From Rhizophagus irregularis (taxonomy: Eukaryota > Glomeromycota > Glomeromycetes > Glomerales > Glomeraceae), in contig NC_089455.1 of NCBI RefSeq assembly GCF_026210795.1, forward strand, positions 2,356,001 to 2,420,000: a stretch of 64,000 bases of DNA, written 5' to 3'. A model generated the notes under the pieces. The model had not been told where the DNA came from and ran no database searches. It saw only the letters and a program-made list of their open reading frames with translations. The position numbers were made by a program, and so were the translations under genes. Positions 47,713 through 59,759 of the stretch are shown here, one piece after another; the stretch's first letter is position 1; each line of letters opens with the position of its first letter.

Positions 47713-48443
47713 TAGGGATGGTTAGATGCCATCCCCTGTCCTGTCGTCCCATTCTGACCTATAAGTCCTATTCAACCCGGACTGCAGACTGGGTGGCCCT
47801 GTTAGGACCAGTCCTGGCAGGTTCAAAGGCCCCAAGACCTGGTCCTGACTAAGTTATTTATAGATTTTATGAATTTTAGTAATAATTAAATATAAAAAAG
47901 TGAGTTGCGATATCGGGATTCACTTTTTTATATTGATTTTATATAAAAAAAGTGAGTTGCGGTATCGCGATTCACTTTTTTATATTGATTTTATATAAAA
48001 AAAGTGAGTTGTGGTATCACGATTCACTTTTTTATATTGATTTTATATAAAAAAAAGTGAGTTGCGGTATCGCGATTCACTTTTTTATATTGATTTTATA
48101 TAAAAAAAGTGAGTTGCGGTATCGCGATTCACTTTTTTATATTGATTTTAATATAAAAATGTGAATCGCAATATCGCAACTCATTTTTTATATGATTTTA
48201 ATAATATAAAAATTGTATTGCAATATTGCAGTGCACTTTTTTATAATTTATAATTACTTAAAATCAAATTTACAGCAAATTATACATATATAATTTAAAC
48301 ATATAGATCTCTTATAACCTTATTGGCTAGGACTTTTTGCAGGCTCTCCGCTTACTCTGGTCCAAAATTTGGACCTAAAGATCTGCAGACCAGGTCCTAG
48401 GACCAGGTCTTTAGGTCCAGGACCTAGGACTTTACCATCCCTA
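47713..48443. mobile_element. hAT-like element, TAGGGATGG ends
   Basis: A 731-bp element with ends TAGGGATGG and CCATCCCTA, the classic Ac/hAT terminal sequence, and a perfect 8-bp target duplication ACTACCAT (47705-47712 and 48444-48451). The subterminal parts are GC-rich for this region and full of GGACC/GGTCC words in both orientations. The middle is a hairpin array (47890-48245). No coding sequence. Confidence 0.9.
47890..48245. repeat. Tandem hairpin array in hAT-like element
   Basis: About six units of 56-57 bases. Each is a near-perfect hairpin in which AAAAAGTGAGTTGCGGTATC pairs with GCGATTCACTTTTTT, separated by a TATATTGATTTTATATAAA linker. The first five units are almost identical; the last two are diverged. 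Confidence 0.85.
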
Positions 48444-48529
48444 ACTACCATTCACCATTCACCATCTATTGTCAACCATCGATCGCAGCTGATACCTACA
48501 AAATAAAAAAAGAAATAAAAATTAAAAAT

Positions 48530-50800
48530 TTTCTTAAAGTTTTGAAAAGAAAGCAAAGTTTTGAAACTCACCTATCCAAAGCCCAAGAACTGAAAGTCAA
48601 AATCTACAAAATAGAAAAAAGAAACAATTAAAAAAATATTTCTTTTAAAAAGTTTCGAAGTTTCACTTTGAAACTCACCTATATATCCAAATGCCCTAGA
48701 GCTGAAAGAAATCTACAAAATAGAAAAAAAAAACAATTAAGAAAACCAATTTTTTTTAAAGTTTCGAAATTTTACTTCGAAACTTACCCATATATCCAAA
48801 GCCCAACCGAAAGTCGAACCTACAAAATAGAAAAAAAAAACAATTAAAAAAAATTTCTTTTAAAAAGTTTCGAAGTTTTAACTTCAAAACTTACCCATAT
48901 ATCCAAAGCCCAACCGAAAGTTGAAACCTACAAAGTAGAAAAAAAAGATTAAAATATAATTAAAAAAATATATTTTTTTAAAATAAGTTACGAAGTTTTA
49001 CTTCGAAACTTACCCATATATCCAAAGTCCAACCAAAAGTCGAAACCTACAAAGTAGAAAAATAAAATTAAAATAAATTAAAAAAAAAATATTTTTTTTA
49101 AAAAAAAGCTTTGAAGTTTTCACTTCAAAACTCACCCATATATCCAAAATCCATGAACCGAAATCTATAAAATAGAAAAAAAAAATTTAAAAAATATTTC
49201 TTTTAAATAGTTTTGAAGTTTTAACTTCGAAACTTATCCATATATCCAAAGCCCAACCGAAAGTCGAACTTACAAAATAGAAAAAAGAAAACAATTAAAA
49301 AAAAATTAAAAAAAAATCTTTTTTTAAAATAAGTTTTGAAGTTTCACTTCGAAACTTACCCATAAATCCAAAGCCCAAGAACCGAAAGTTGAACCTACAA
49401 ATAGAAAAAAAAAATTAAAAAAAATTAAAATAATTTTTTTTAGAAAAAGTTTCAAAGTTTTACTTCAAAACTTACCCATATATCCAACGCTCAAGAATTG
49501 AATGCCGAAACCTACAAAATAAAAGAAAAAAAAATCAAAAAAATATAATAAAAAATAAAGACCAAGATTCGTATTTGTACTTACGAATCTTGGTTTATCT
49601 ATTCATCGGAAATCCACCTGACATATAAAAAAAAGAGAGGAACGGTTATTAGTAACTGTTCGTAATATTAAAAATAAAACAAAAAAATAAACCAAGATTC
49701 GTATATACTTATGAATCTTGGTTCTTTTCTGATCTTCGGAATTCAGAAGTCCACCGAACCTAAAAAAAAGAATGAATGGTTATTAGTAACTGTTCGTTAA
49801 TAAAATTAAAAAAAAAACAAAATAAAAAACCAAGATTCGTATATATACTCACGAATCTTGGTTTTTTTTCGTTCTTCGGAACTCAGAAGTCCCTCCCACC
49901 TATAAAAAATAAAAGAAAAAGAACGGTTAATAACCGTTCATAATATTAAAAATTAAACAAAAAAAAAATAACCAAGTTTCGAACTTACAAAACTTGGTTT
50001 TTTCCATTTTTCTATTCTTCAGAAGTCATCTGAGAGCCGACTTAAAAATAAAAGAAAAAGAACGGTTAGTATTAACCATTCATATTTTATTAAAAAAAAA
50101 CAAAAAAAAAATCCAAAGAATTCGTATTACTTACGAATCTTTGGATTTCTGTACTTCGGAAGCCCACTCGAGTGCCGAAACTAAAAAAAAAGTAAAAAGA
50201 ACGGTTAGTATTAACCATTCATATTTTATTTAAAAAAAAAACAAAAAAAAATCCAAAGAATTTGTACTACTTACGAATCTTTGGATTTCTGTACTTCGGA
50301 AGCCCACCCGAGTGCTGAAACTAAAAAAAAGTAAAAAAGAACGGTTAGTATTAACCGTTTATATTTTATTAAAAAAAAAAAATTAAAGAACTTACGAAGT
50401 TTTTTTATTATAGTTTCGAAATTTTTCGAAACTTATCTTGGGTTTCGGTATCTAAGTTGGAACCGATAGCCCTACAATTAAATATAAAAAAAACGTTAAA
50501 AACGTTTTTTTTTAAAGTTTCGAAAATGAAACTTATCTGGAATATCGGCGTCCACGCTGAAGCCGAATTCCTATATAAAAAAGATAAAAAAAACATTTTT
50601 TTTTATTAAAAAACGTTTTAAAGAAGTTTCGAAACTTTAGTTTTAAAACTTATCTGAAATATCGGCGTTCACGTTGGAGTCAAATTCCTATATAAAAAAA
50701 AAAACATTTTTTTTATTAAAAAACATTTTTAAAGAAGTTTCGAAATATTTGTTTCGAAACTTACCTAGAATATCGGCGTCCACGTTGGAGCAGAACCCCA
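48530..50800 (-). repeat. Splice-site cassette array, left
   Basis: About 19 tandem units in three families of roughly 110-140 bases (48530-49540, 49555-50395, 50400-50800). Read on the minus strand, nearly every unit is a block of 30-55 nt that starts after a 3' splice site (TTTTGTAG or TTTATATAG) and ends at a 5' splice site (GTAAGTTTCG or GTAAGT). The spacer folds: AAGTTTCGAAACTT-like in families 1 and 3, GAACGGTTAGTATTAACCGT in family 2. The third family recurs at 59760-60480. I see no open frame running through the joined blocks. Confidence 0.75.
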
Positions 50801-53179
50801 AAGATTATATATATAACTGGGATTCAGGTTTGTATAAAGTTACTATATCACTTTTTAGAAACTTAAAGTTAAATTTGTATAATCCGATCAGTCGGTAAAT
50901 TTAGAAGTTAGGTATACGTTTGTATAACGGAAATAGATTTTTAAAGCAAGTCAGATTTTAATTTGTATAAAATACATTTATACATTATTAGTATATATCT
51001 ATATATAAAAAATGTGATCATACAATTTTTCATCATACAATTTTTCATCATCGTGCATTTCATCTTTTTTTTCATCGTGCATTTCATTTTTTTTTATCGT
51101 GCATTTTATTTTTTTATTGTGTATTTTCATTTCTTGTTATACGTTTTATTTTTAAAAATTCTTCATATTTTTATCATAAACTTTGGTTCTTTTTGTTTTT
51201 CTTAAAATGCCATTTGCTTGGAAATATAGCAAGGAAAGACTTGCAAAACATCCATATTGCGCTCACATACTTCGTATGAAGAAAGTTATTTATCGTTGTG
51301 GTAAAACTATTAAACTTGGTCGTCGCTATGATGAAACCTTTTTAAATATTCACGTTAAGGGTAAAGGATGTTTGGCTAAGCAAGGAGTTCAATCTATCTT
51401 GAATTTTTATAAACCGATTTCTAAGCTAAAAAAAAATGAAAAAAATGAAAATGCAGATGATGTTAGTAGTGCCGAAGAATGGGAAAGTGATGATGATGAT
51501 AGAATGGATGATGATGATTTGTTTAACGTTGATGAAGAAAATGAAGTACAAACAGAAAGTGATATTGAGGATGAATACTCAAGTAGTGAAGATGATGCAA
51601 TAACCTTATCTAACAATAAACGAAAACCTTGCCCTGGTCTCAAATCTAGATCAATTCGCCAATATATCAGTCGTACTCCTGTTCAATTTGGCGGAACTAG
51701 AAGAATTGAAATTGTAGCAAAGGAGCTTTCCCTAATCTCTTTCCAAATAAATTTACGCGTAAGAGATTAACTCATTCACAAAAATGCCGATTGAATCGTC
51801 AGTTATATTCAGAAGCAATATGGCGAGTTGATCGTGATTGTAAGTTGAAGCGCTATTTGTTTCATATAATCTGTATATATACATATTAATAAAATATCTT
51901 TAATCAAGGTAATTCTGTACGTTCAATGAATTGCGCAGGATATACTGATAAAAGTGTTTGTAATGAATGTCTTAGCTTAAAAGTTGATAAGAATTTACAA
52001 AATCGAATTGCAATTGTAAAACCACCAAAATCAAAATTGAAGCATATCCCAAAACACTATTTCGAAAATGATCCTCTGAAAAAGTATTTGAAATATGTTG
52101 ATCTTAATATCGTTTGGTCTCTTATCAAAGACAATAACTCTGATACAGCTTCAGATGTTTGGGTAACATTGGCAAATAAAGGTATTAATGGTGCTTTTAA
52201 AGAAAAACCAGTTTTTACAGGTCTTTGTGAAATTATGACACAAGTTGCATCTAAAAAAGAGAAAAATAAGGGTAAACAAAACCTGAAATATTCTGAGGAA
52301 TTTAAAAACTTTCTCATAGTACTTGGTACCTTTAGTCCGCGTGCATTAAATTTATTTCGACAAAACTTAGAAGGTTTAACGATCCAGAATATCAGGTATA
52401 AAATTACTATCTTGGTACATTTTATTTAAAAAATAACTTAATAAAGCTTTTTAACAATCTTTAGGCGTTTGCGTTCTAATTCTGAAGATATATTAACGGA
52501 TCCAACACTTTGTTTTGAAAACGTAGCTCATTTTAAGCGATTTTTGGATTCAATTGGTTATGATGGACCGATTGCAGCTATGTCCGACAATACAAAACTA
52601 AAACCTCGCCTCCGATATTCATTGCAGATGGGATGCATAATTGGATCTACATTTTCAGTTAATGAGACAAGTATCGAAACATATAACGATATTCCACTTG
52701 TAATCAACAAAATTAAGGAAAATAATTCTATTGCAAAATATGTAAGAGTGTATATATTACAGGTAAATATTATTAATATATTGGTAAGGCAGGTTAAATA
52801 TAATTATGTTAACATTACGAAATTCTATTTAGGTTCCGTTGCCAAAATTTCCTCCAGTAATTATTGCTCTTCTTCCTAACAATAGATCCGATAAAACGGA
52901 ATCAATCGTCAATATACATAAGTTACTTTTGGATTTTGCACAGGAACTTGGATTACACATAATCTCAATTGGTTCTGATGGTGCCACTGGTCAAAATCAA
53001 TGCTATCGGGTATATATCGGGCACCCATATATTGGTGACTAATCAGACATATATCGGGCATTTACATATATTGGGTACCCGATTTGTCACTGATAAGTTT
53101 TCTAATATATATCGGGTACCCGATTTGTCACTGATATGTTTCCAAATATATATCGGGCACCCGATATTTGTACTGTTTA

Positions 53180-53440
53180 GGGCAACCTAAAGAAAGAAAC
53201 ATTTAGTATCATTTCTTAAAGAATATTCCCGATTCTCTTTGGCAATCTAAAAAAAAGGAAGAAAGAAACGTTTAGTAATGTTTCTTAATAAATATAATAA
53301 AAAAACCTATTTCCCACCCCCTTTTTACCTAAATTCCAAAGTTCGGGTCATATTATTTCGTCCGGCAACCTAAAAAAAGAAAAAGAGAAGCGTTAGAAAC
53401 GTTTCTCTTAAAAAAATAAGAAATACAACCCCTTTCCTCT
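53180..53440 (-). repeat. Minus-strand cassettes, short block
   Basis: Three diverged units. Read on the minus strand each starts after TTTTTAG followed by GTTGCC and carries an AAACGTTTCT-like hairpin spacer (GAAACGTTTAGTAATGTTTC at 53256-53275). They resemble the arrays outside this element. Confidence 0.5.
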
Positions 53441-53444
53441 ACCT

Positions 53445-53560
53445 TAAGGTTGCTTGCCAAAACCCATTTGGTCCAACGTGAAATGCTGAAATGCCAAAAC
53501 CTAAGACTAGCATTGTATTATAGTTTCGGCATAGTATCAGCTTTCAGTACCCAAGGCTAT
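53445..53560 (+). mobile_element. hAT-type MITE, left-end fragment
   Basis: It begins TAAGGTTGCTTGCCAAAACC, as copy 3 does, and keeps a few GCCAAAAC/TTTCGGCA words for about 115 bases. No right end is found, so it is a truncated or rearranged copy of the family at 13427, 23895 and 24307. Confidence 0.55.
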
Positions 53561-53879
53561 GGTGACCTAAAGAAGAAATATTAACATTAAAATAACTCAC
53601 CCTTCTTCATTACTAATTAATTTAATTACGCCCTGACGTATTAAATTATGGCTAATCACATGATGATCATATTATCTTTAACAGATCGTTATACAAAAAA
53701 GAAATTCTCATTTTTTCGGTCTTTTAACAGACTATTTTATTAAAAAAAACATATTTTTGGTCTTTATAGTTATACCATTTCATTAAAGAATAAAATAAAA
53801 TTTTTTTCAGTCTTTAATATTATATTTTGCCTCGAAAAAAAATTGATTAAATGATCAGATTTGATTATCTGATCTTTTT

Positions 53880-55910
53880 TTTTCTCCAGTTTCTTCAAGA
53901 ACAGACCGAACGGTACTTTCAGAACGGCGATTTGGACTTCTAAGAATGCAAGAGGTGTGGAAGGTTAGTATATTTCATTTTTTTTTCATTTTTTTTCTTT
54001 TTTCTTTTTTTTTTACTTACTTTATTTATTTCTTTAGGAATTGTCTCTTTAGAACAGCGAGTTCGGTGAACTTCTAAGAATACAAGAGATACGGGAAGGT
54101 TAGTATATTTTTTCGTTTTTTCATTTTTTTTTTATTTATAATTTTAGGTTTTTTCTTTCTTTTACTTACTTTATCCTTATTTCTTTAGAAAGGTTTCTTC
54201 TTTCTCTTCTTTCAGAATGACAATTTCGGTGGACCTCTAAGAATGCAAGATGGACGGGAAGGTTAGTATATTTTCGTTTATTTTCATTTTTTTTATTTAT
54301 TCACCTTATTCTTATTTCTTTAGGAACAGTCTCTTCTTTCAAAACGGCAGTTTCGGTAGATTTCTAAGAATGCAGGAAGTTGTGCAAGGTTAGTATTTTC
54401 ATTTTTTTTTTTCATTTTTTTTCTTTACTCACCTTATTTTTATTCTTTAGGAACGGTCTCTTCTTTTGGAATGGTGATGATCGGGAATAGAGGTAAATGA
54501 GGAGCGGATAATTAAGAAACGTTTTAACGTTTCTTTTCAGATCATTAAAGTTCAGTCTTTAATTATTAAAAAAATTATTTTTTTTTTGGAAATACTTTAG
54601 GAACTGTCACCCGGACTTGAATTCGTGAAAGAGTAAGTTAAGCATATGGTTTTTTTGTTATAGGAACATCACTAACGTTCCTTTTTTTTCTTTAGGAACT
54701 GGCATTCGGACTTGGAATTCTTTTGCGAAAGGGTAAGTTAAAGGTGTGAGAGGAGGGAGGTTTGCTGTGGGAACGTCATTAACGTTCCTTTTTATTAAAA
54801 AAACCTTCCCTTTAAGTCGTTAACTTACTTTTTAATCTTCAAGGGCAGGTTCGTCTAAAAGTTCATCCCTAAAGAAAGAAATGAAAAGGAACGTTAGTAA
54901 CGTTCCCAAATAAAAAGAAAAAAATAAAATAAACTTACCTTTCGCTAATTCGCATTAAAAATAAAAAAAAATATTAATCAACGATCAGTAAATCGCTCAG
55001 TAAATCAGATCATATGACCCGTTTCTAAACAAATCTGCCGATATGATAAATATTCTATTAAAAAGCATTTCATCAGCTTCAGTATCAGTCACATGACTCA
55101 CCAACTGAACATAAAAAAAAAATACTTTTTTCTTTTTTAGGAGCGTCTTCGGTCTTCTCCCTTTGGAATGTGACTTAGACGGCTTGAACGGCTTTGATTT
55201 CAGATGGTAAATGGAAATTTCTTTGTTTTTTTGTCTTAGGAACACCATTAACGTTCCTCTTTCTTTTTTCTTTAGGGATGCCTTTCTAAGGTCTTAGATT
55301 CGACTTGGATTATAAAAGGTAAGTTAGGAGGTGGGATTTTTCACTTTTTTTTGCCTTTGGAATATCATTAACATGCCTTTTCTTCTCTTTTTTAGGGGGC
55401 GTGTCTTCCTGGTCCTAGGTAAAGCGTTCATTCATCTTGCTTTAATACTTTCATGTTTAATTATACCAATTTTGCATTAACTTTATTTTTCTCTTTAGGA
55501 CTCCAGGTTCGTCTTTTGGATACCTGACATGGAAACGTAAGTAGAATGGGAGGTGAGAAGGGAGTTTTTTTTAAAAAATTGAGAACGTTAATGAACATTA
55601 TTAACATTCCCCTTTTTTTTCTTTAGGGACGTGGCTTCTTGAATAATAATACGAACTGTAAGCTGAAGGGTGAGGGGAGGGAATTTTTTTTTTAAATTAG
55701 GAACATTTACTAATGTTCCCTTTCTTTTTTTATCTTTAGAGACTCTTGTTTGCAGCTATTGGATACTGGACTTCAGAATGGGCTAATAGTAAGTAGAATG
55801 GGAAGGGAGGAGGTTTCTTTGTGTTGGGAACGTTTACTAACTTTTTTTCTTCTTTAGAGATGCAGCTTCTTGGATAATAATACGAACTGTAAGTTGAATG
55901 GGTGAAGGAG
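53880..55910 (+). repeat. Splice-site cassette array, plus strand
   Basis: About 14 blocks on the plus strand, the same strand as the interrupted gene. Each starts after a pyrimidine-rich 3' splice site, most often TTTCTTTAG, and ends at a 5' splice site: GTTAGTAT in the first units (53964, 54099, 54260, 54390) and GTAAGT or similar in later ones (54632, 54735, 55318, 55540, 55660, 55890). Block bodies are 30-90 nt and related in subfamilies (GGACTTCTAAGAATGCAAGA; CTTGAATAATAATACGAACT). The spacers carry GGAACGTTAGTAACGTTCC-like hairpins. A few units near 54840-54950 run on the other strand. Confidence 0.75.
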
Positions 55911-55929
55911 AAAGATTCTGAATGAATAT

Positions 55930-57290
55930 TTATTATTGTGATATTATGAAAAATCAGTGATTTAACTTGTTGACTGGTATATGTATAATAGGCTACCGAT
56001 AGGTACCCGATATGTGACTAATTGGTATATTTAAGTAGGGTTTTGTATTATTTAAAGTAATAAAGAGTTTAACTTGCAGTGTAATTCTAGTATAAATAGT
56101 ATAAATGCATTTTATTAATTATAATAATCCGGATCGATATGTTGGGGTTAAAATCCATGGCCCAATCAGAATTTGTTGTTGTAATCAGGCGATTGATCAC
56201 ATGATTTCAGTATTTATATTTCGCACTTTGTTTATTTTTTTTTTTCCTTTCGTAAAAACCTTTCTCTTAAACTTTTTATTTAAAACAAACTCTTTACTTA
56301 GGTATTATGAAATAATATTATTATTATATTTTTTTATTTATTTTTATATTAGAAATAAACATAAAGGTATATTTTCATTATGCTTGTTTTTTTCTTTTAT
56401 ATATACATTTTCTATTGACGTTCTAATACTTTTTTTCTTTTCTCTCACTATGTTTTCTACCACTTATTAACATTTTCTATTAATATTAAATACTACTAAC
56501 ATGTTTTTATTAACATTCTCGTATTAATATTTTCTATTTTACTAACTTTTCTTTCTTCCTACTAACATTTTTACTAATATTTTCTATATTTATCACTAAC
56601 GTTTTTATTAACATTTCTATTTTTATTTCTCTTATTAATTAATATACTTACTAATATTTTCACTAATATTTCTTTTAAATGTTAAACAGATAATTTTATT
56701 ATCATTGTTACTTTTAGTAGAACTTTACATATTACATAGTATAATTATTTATTTTTAATGTTCAACTTTATTTGATTTTACATATGTAGTAGATAGAGTA
56801 AGACTTGTATTATTGTTTAAATTTTAATAAAGTTGAATTTCACTTTATCTGAATTAAAATAAAAAAAGAGATATATATCTATTGGTTTCAATATGAAATT
56901 TATAGCTACTAACTGATGTATTACAAATATTTTACTACCCGATATATGTGTGTTAAATATATGATATCTATAATATATATCACTGATATTTGACTACCCG
57001 ATATGTATAAGATATATACGTGATGTTTACAAGATATGTCACCGATATTTGACTACCCGATATGTATAAGATATATACATGATGTTTACAAGATATGTCA
57101 TCGATATTTGACTACCCGATATGTGTAAGATGTATACATGATGTTTACAGTATATGTCACCGATTTTCTACATTTCTACTACACATATTGGGTACCTGAT
57201 ATGTGTGATATTGTTAAATATCATACACATATATCACATATATTATACACATATCAGGTACCCGATATGTACCCGATAGTATTGATTTTG
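55930..57290. repeat. Subterminal repeats of 4.3 kb element
   Basis: 56930-57290 holds a 62-63-base repeat (GATATTTGACTACCCGATAT followed by GTATAAGATATATACATGAT), about four copies, then ATCAGGTACCCGATATG words. The left subterminal region (53005-53165) has the same words (ATATATCGGGTACCCGATTT) in inverted sense. 56110-56900 is T-rich with TACTAACATTTT words. No gene. Confidence 0.65.
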
Positions 57291-59759
57291 ACCAGTGTGC
57301 ACAAGTTGAGTTTAACGCACAAACTCAAATTCAACAGATTAAAACTTCCGATAGACTTAGATTTAATTATACACCATATAACATTGATTTCAGTTGTCCA
57401 ATTTTTCCAAATATTGGACCAATAGTACGAATTCAAGATCCTAAACATGCTAAGAAGACGGGACGTAATGCAGCAATGTCTGGTGCTCGAGCTCTCACAT
57501 TTGGTCATTCTACTATAGGATTTAATCATTTTACAAAATTGTTATCTCATCTCCAAAGTCCCATGTATAAGTCTGATGTGTATAAGCTTGATCGTCAAGA
57601 CGATGGTGCAGCTTATCGAACCTTTTGCCCTAAAAATTTGGCATGTTGCCTTGATTCTAATAATAAGATCAAATCCGAATTCAAGGGCACATTTATATAT
57701 CTATTTATAATTGGTAAGGAACTGCAACTCTTTTGTTTATAAATATAAATATACTAAATATATTTATTTAATATTTATCTTATTTTATTAGGTGAATTGG
57801 TTGATAGTTATTTGAATAGAAATATTTCACCTCTTGAACGAATAAGAATGGCAATGACTTCTTATTTTTTTTTGCGAATTTGGCGATTTCATATAAATAC
57901 ATTAGCACGAAAGTATCCTGAATTTATTTCTGTATCTCAGAACTTTATTGCATCTCAAACATTTGCAATAATGACTTCATTAGCAGAATCAATAGTTTTA
58001 CTTGTAAAAGCTCATAGAGATTATTATAGTCAATATCCTCTTATTCCTTGGATTCATGGTTCAGAAGCCTGTGAACATTTTTTTGGAGCAGCACGGCAAA
58101 TTAATGCTGATTTTGATTTTGCAGAGTTGTTAGAAATGGTACCGAAAATTGGCCACTATACCAAAGCATTAAATTCAAAAGAATTGTCTTTCAATAAAGA
58201 GAAATCTGTACGTGATGGTAAGTAAAAAAAATTCCTTTGTTTAATACTATATAATGATTATAGCTAACATATAAATAAATTAATTATTTTACTTGATAGG
58301 ATATCAATTTGAATATAATAACGAAATTATTGAATTTGATCAAGCGAATATATTGCGATCTTGGCCAAATGATATTCAAATTCATCATGCATTTGATCAG
58401 TCACGCCAACTAGCATGTGATCTTGCTGAATTTCTAGGAATGTTGACTCCCGATATTGTACCTATTAATTCACTTCGGCCTTATATCTTAATAGGTCCTA
58501 ATGATGGAGAAGTATCTGGTTCAGATAATCATGATGAATGCATGCAAGATTCAGATGAGAATTTTTCTAATCTTGATCTTTCTCAAATAATTGGTTATGC
58601 GGCTAAAGAAGTGAATCTTATAAGACAAAAAAGAAAATGAAAGGGAAAAAGTAAACATAAATAAAGATAGTCAAAATTTGTCTTTAAATGAATGTCAAAA
58701 GCAACTTTCTTTTATTGATATAGATGAAACATTGGATTCAAGTATAATTAATACAGGTAATGTTAAAGAATTACAATTTATAAATAATTATTTATAGATA
58801 CTAATATTATTTATTTTAAATTTAAGATATTAATAATACTGATACTACTATACTGGTTACTGAAAATGTAATTGATTTTCAAGAAATGGTGTATCAACGT
58901 GAGAAGCATAATGCTTATAATTCTCGCAATATTGAACGTACAATTAAAACTAATAGTACAAAATTATGCAAATCTGGTTTAATTAAACCTAATCAAGCAA
59001 ATCATATTGTCTCATTTTTTAGTAAAAATGAAAATGCTGAAATGCGAATTGTTAAACAACGTGAAAAGAGATGGAAAAATGAGCGAAAAACTATGAGCCA
59101 ATCTCTTGCTACTTTTTATGAAAAGGGGCAATCAAAAAAACGGCAAAAAATTTTAATTGATAATAAAAATTTAAGTGAGTATAAATTGAATAAGTTTATT
59201 ATATTATTAGAAATTATTAAAATAATTTTTTCATTTTATAGTTGAAAATATTGAATCAGCAAATATTAATAGTCATAATCCTCTTAATGAGCAAGATTTT
59301 GTTCTAGTTGTTTTTGGATTACAACTTTGTATTGGACAAGTAATTTCTAGCTTTTATGAAGCATATGGATATCATAGTTATCATCAAGAACCAATTACAG
59401 ACATTGAAAATATATCATATATAACTCTCAAAGTTTTTACTTCTATACGTAATATTTTTTCAGCTTTAACAGAGGAGGGATGTTTTTTAATTACTCATCA
59501 ACATCCAAAAAATGTTATTTATCATTTAAACATGCAAGATATAAAGGTTTTTGATGATAATACTCTTCAGTTATTAAACAAAGCAAAAATTCATTATAAT
59601 TTTTTTAATCAAAAAGAAGTAATTCAGATAATTGCACAGAATTTATAACTTAGAGGTAAAGTTGTATAAAATTATAATAGGATTAGAACTTATATACTGA
59701 TTTTGTATAAAGCTATTAATAAAAATTAAATGTATAAAGAACATATTAAAATTTAAATT

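Larger units (their letters stand above)
52985..57297 (+). mobile_element. 4.3 kb CACTG element inside transposase
   Basis: A 4,313-bp element. The left end CACTGGTCAAAATCAATGCT and the reversed right end CACTGGTCAAAATCAATACT agree over about 40 bases, including CTATCGGGTA. TGC is duplicated on both sides (52982-52984 and 57298-57300). It sits in exon 4 of the outer transposase gene between GSDG and AQVEF. There is no transposase of its own. Inside are ATATCGGGTACCCGAT-type subterminal repeats, a decayed MITE end, and a plus-strand splice-site cassette array. Confidence 0.88.
51207..59648 (+). pseudogene. Transposase-like gene, interrupted
   Basis: Exons: 51207-51839, 51909-52395, 52465-52762, 52833-52984 continuing at 57301-57713, 57792-58217, 58300-58756, 58827-59174 and 59242-59648. 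All joins are GT..AG and keep phase once the 4.3 kb insert is set aside; about 1,206 residues. An acidic stretch lies near residues 90-130, a Cys cluster follows (CAGYTDKSVCNEC), then AMSDNTKLKPRLRYSLQMG, VPLPKFPPVIIALLP, IISIGSDGA and GSEACEHFFGAARQ. The Asp of SDNTKL, the Asp of GSDGA and the Glu of GSEACEHFFG are plausible DDE/D residues (inference). I do not recognise the exact family. Two single-base lesions exist: one T missing near 51727 (before FPNKFTRKR) and one extra A in the run 58627-58632. Confidence 0.75.

Noticed and set aside
48530-50800. Regular repeats with variable spacers resembling a CRISPR array
   Set aside because: The period is 110-140 bases, the units diverge gradually and contain splice signals, and the context is a eukaryotic transposon.
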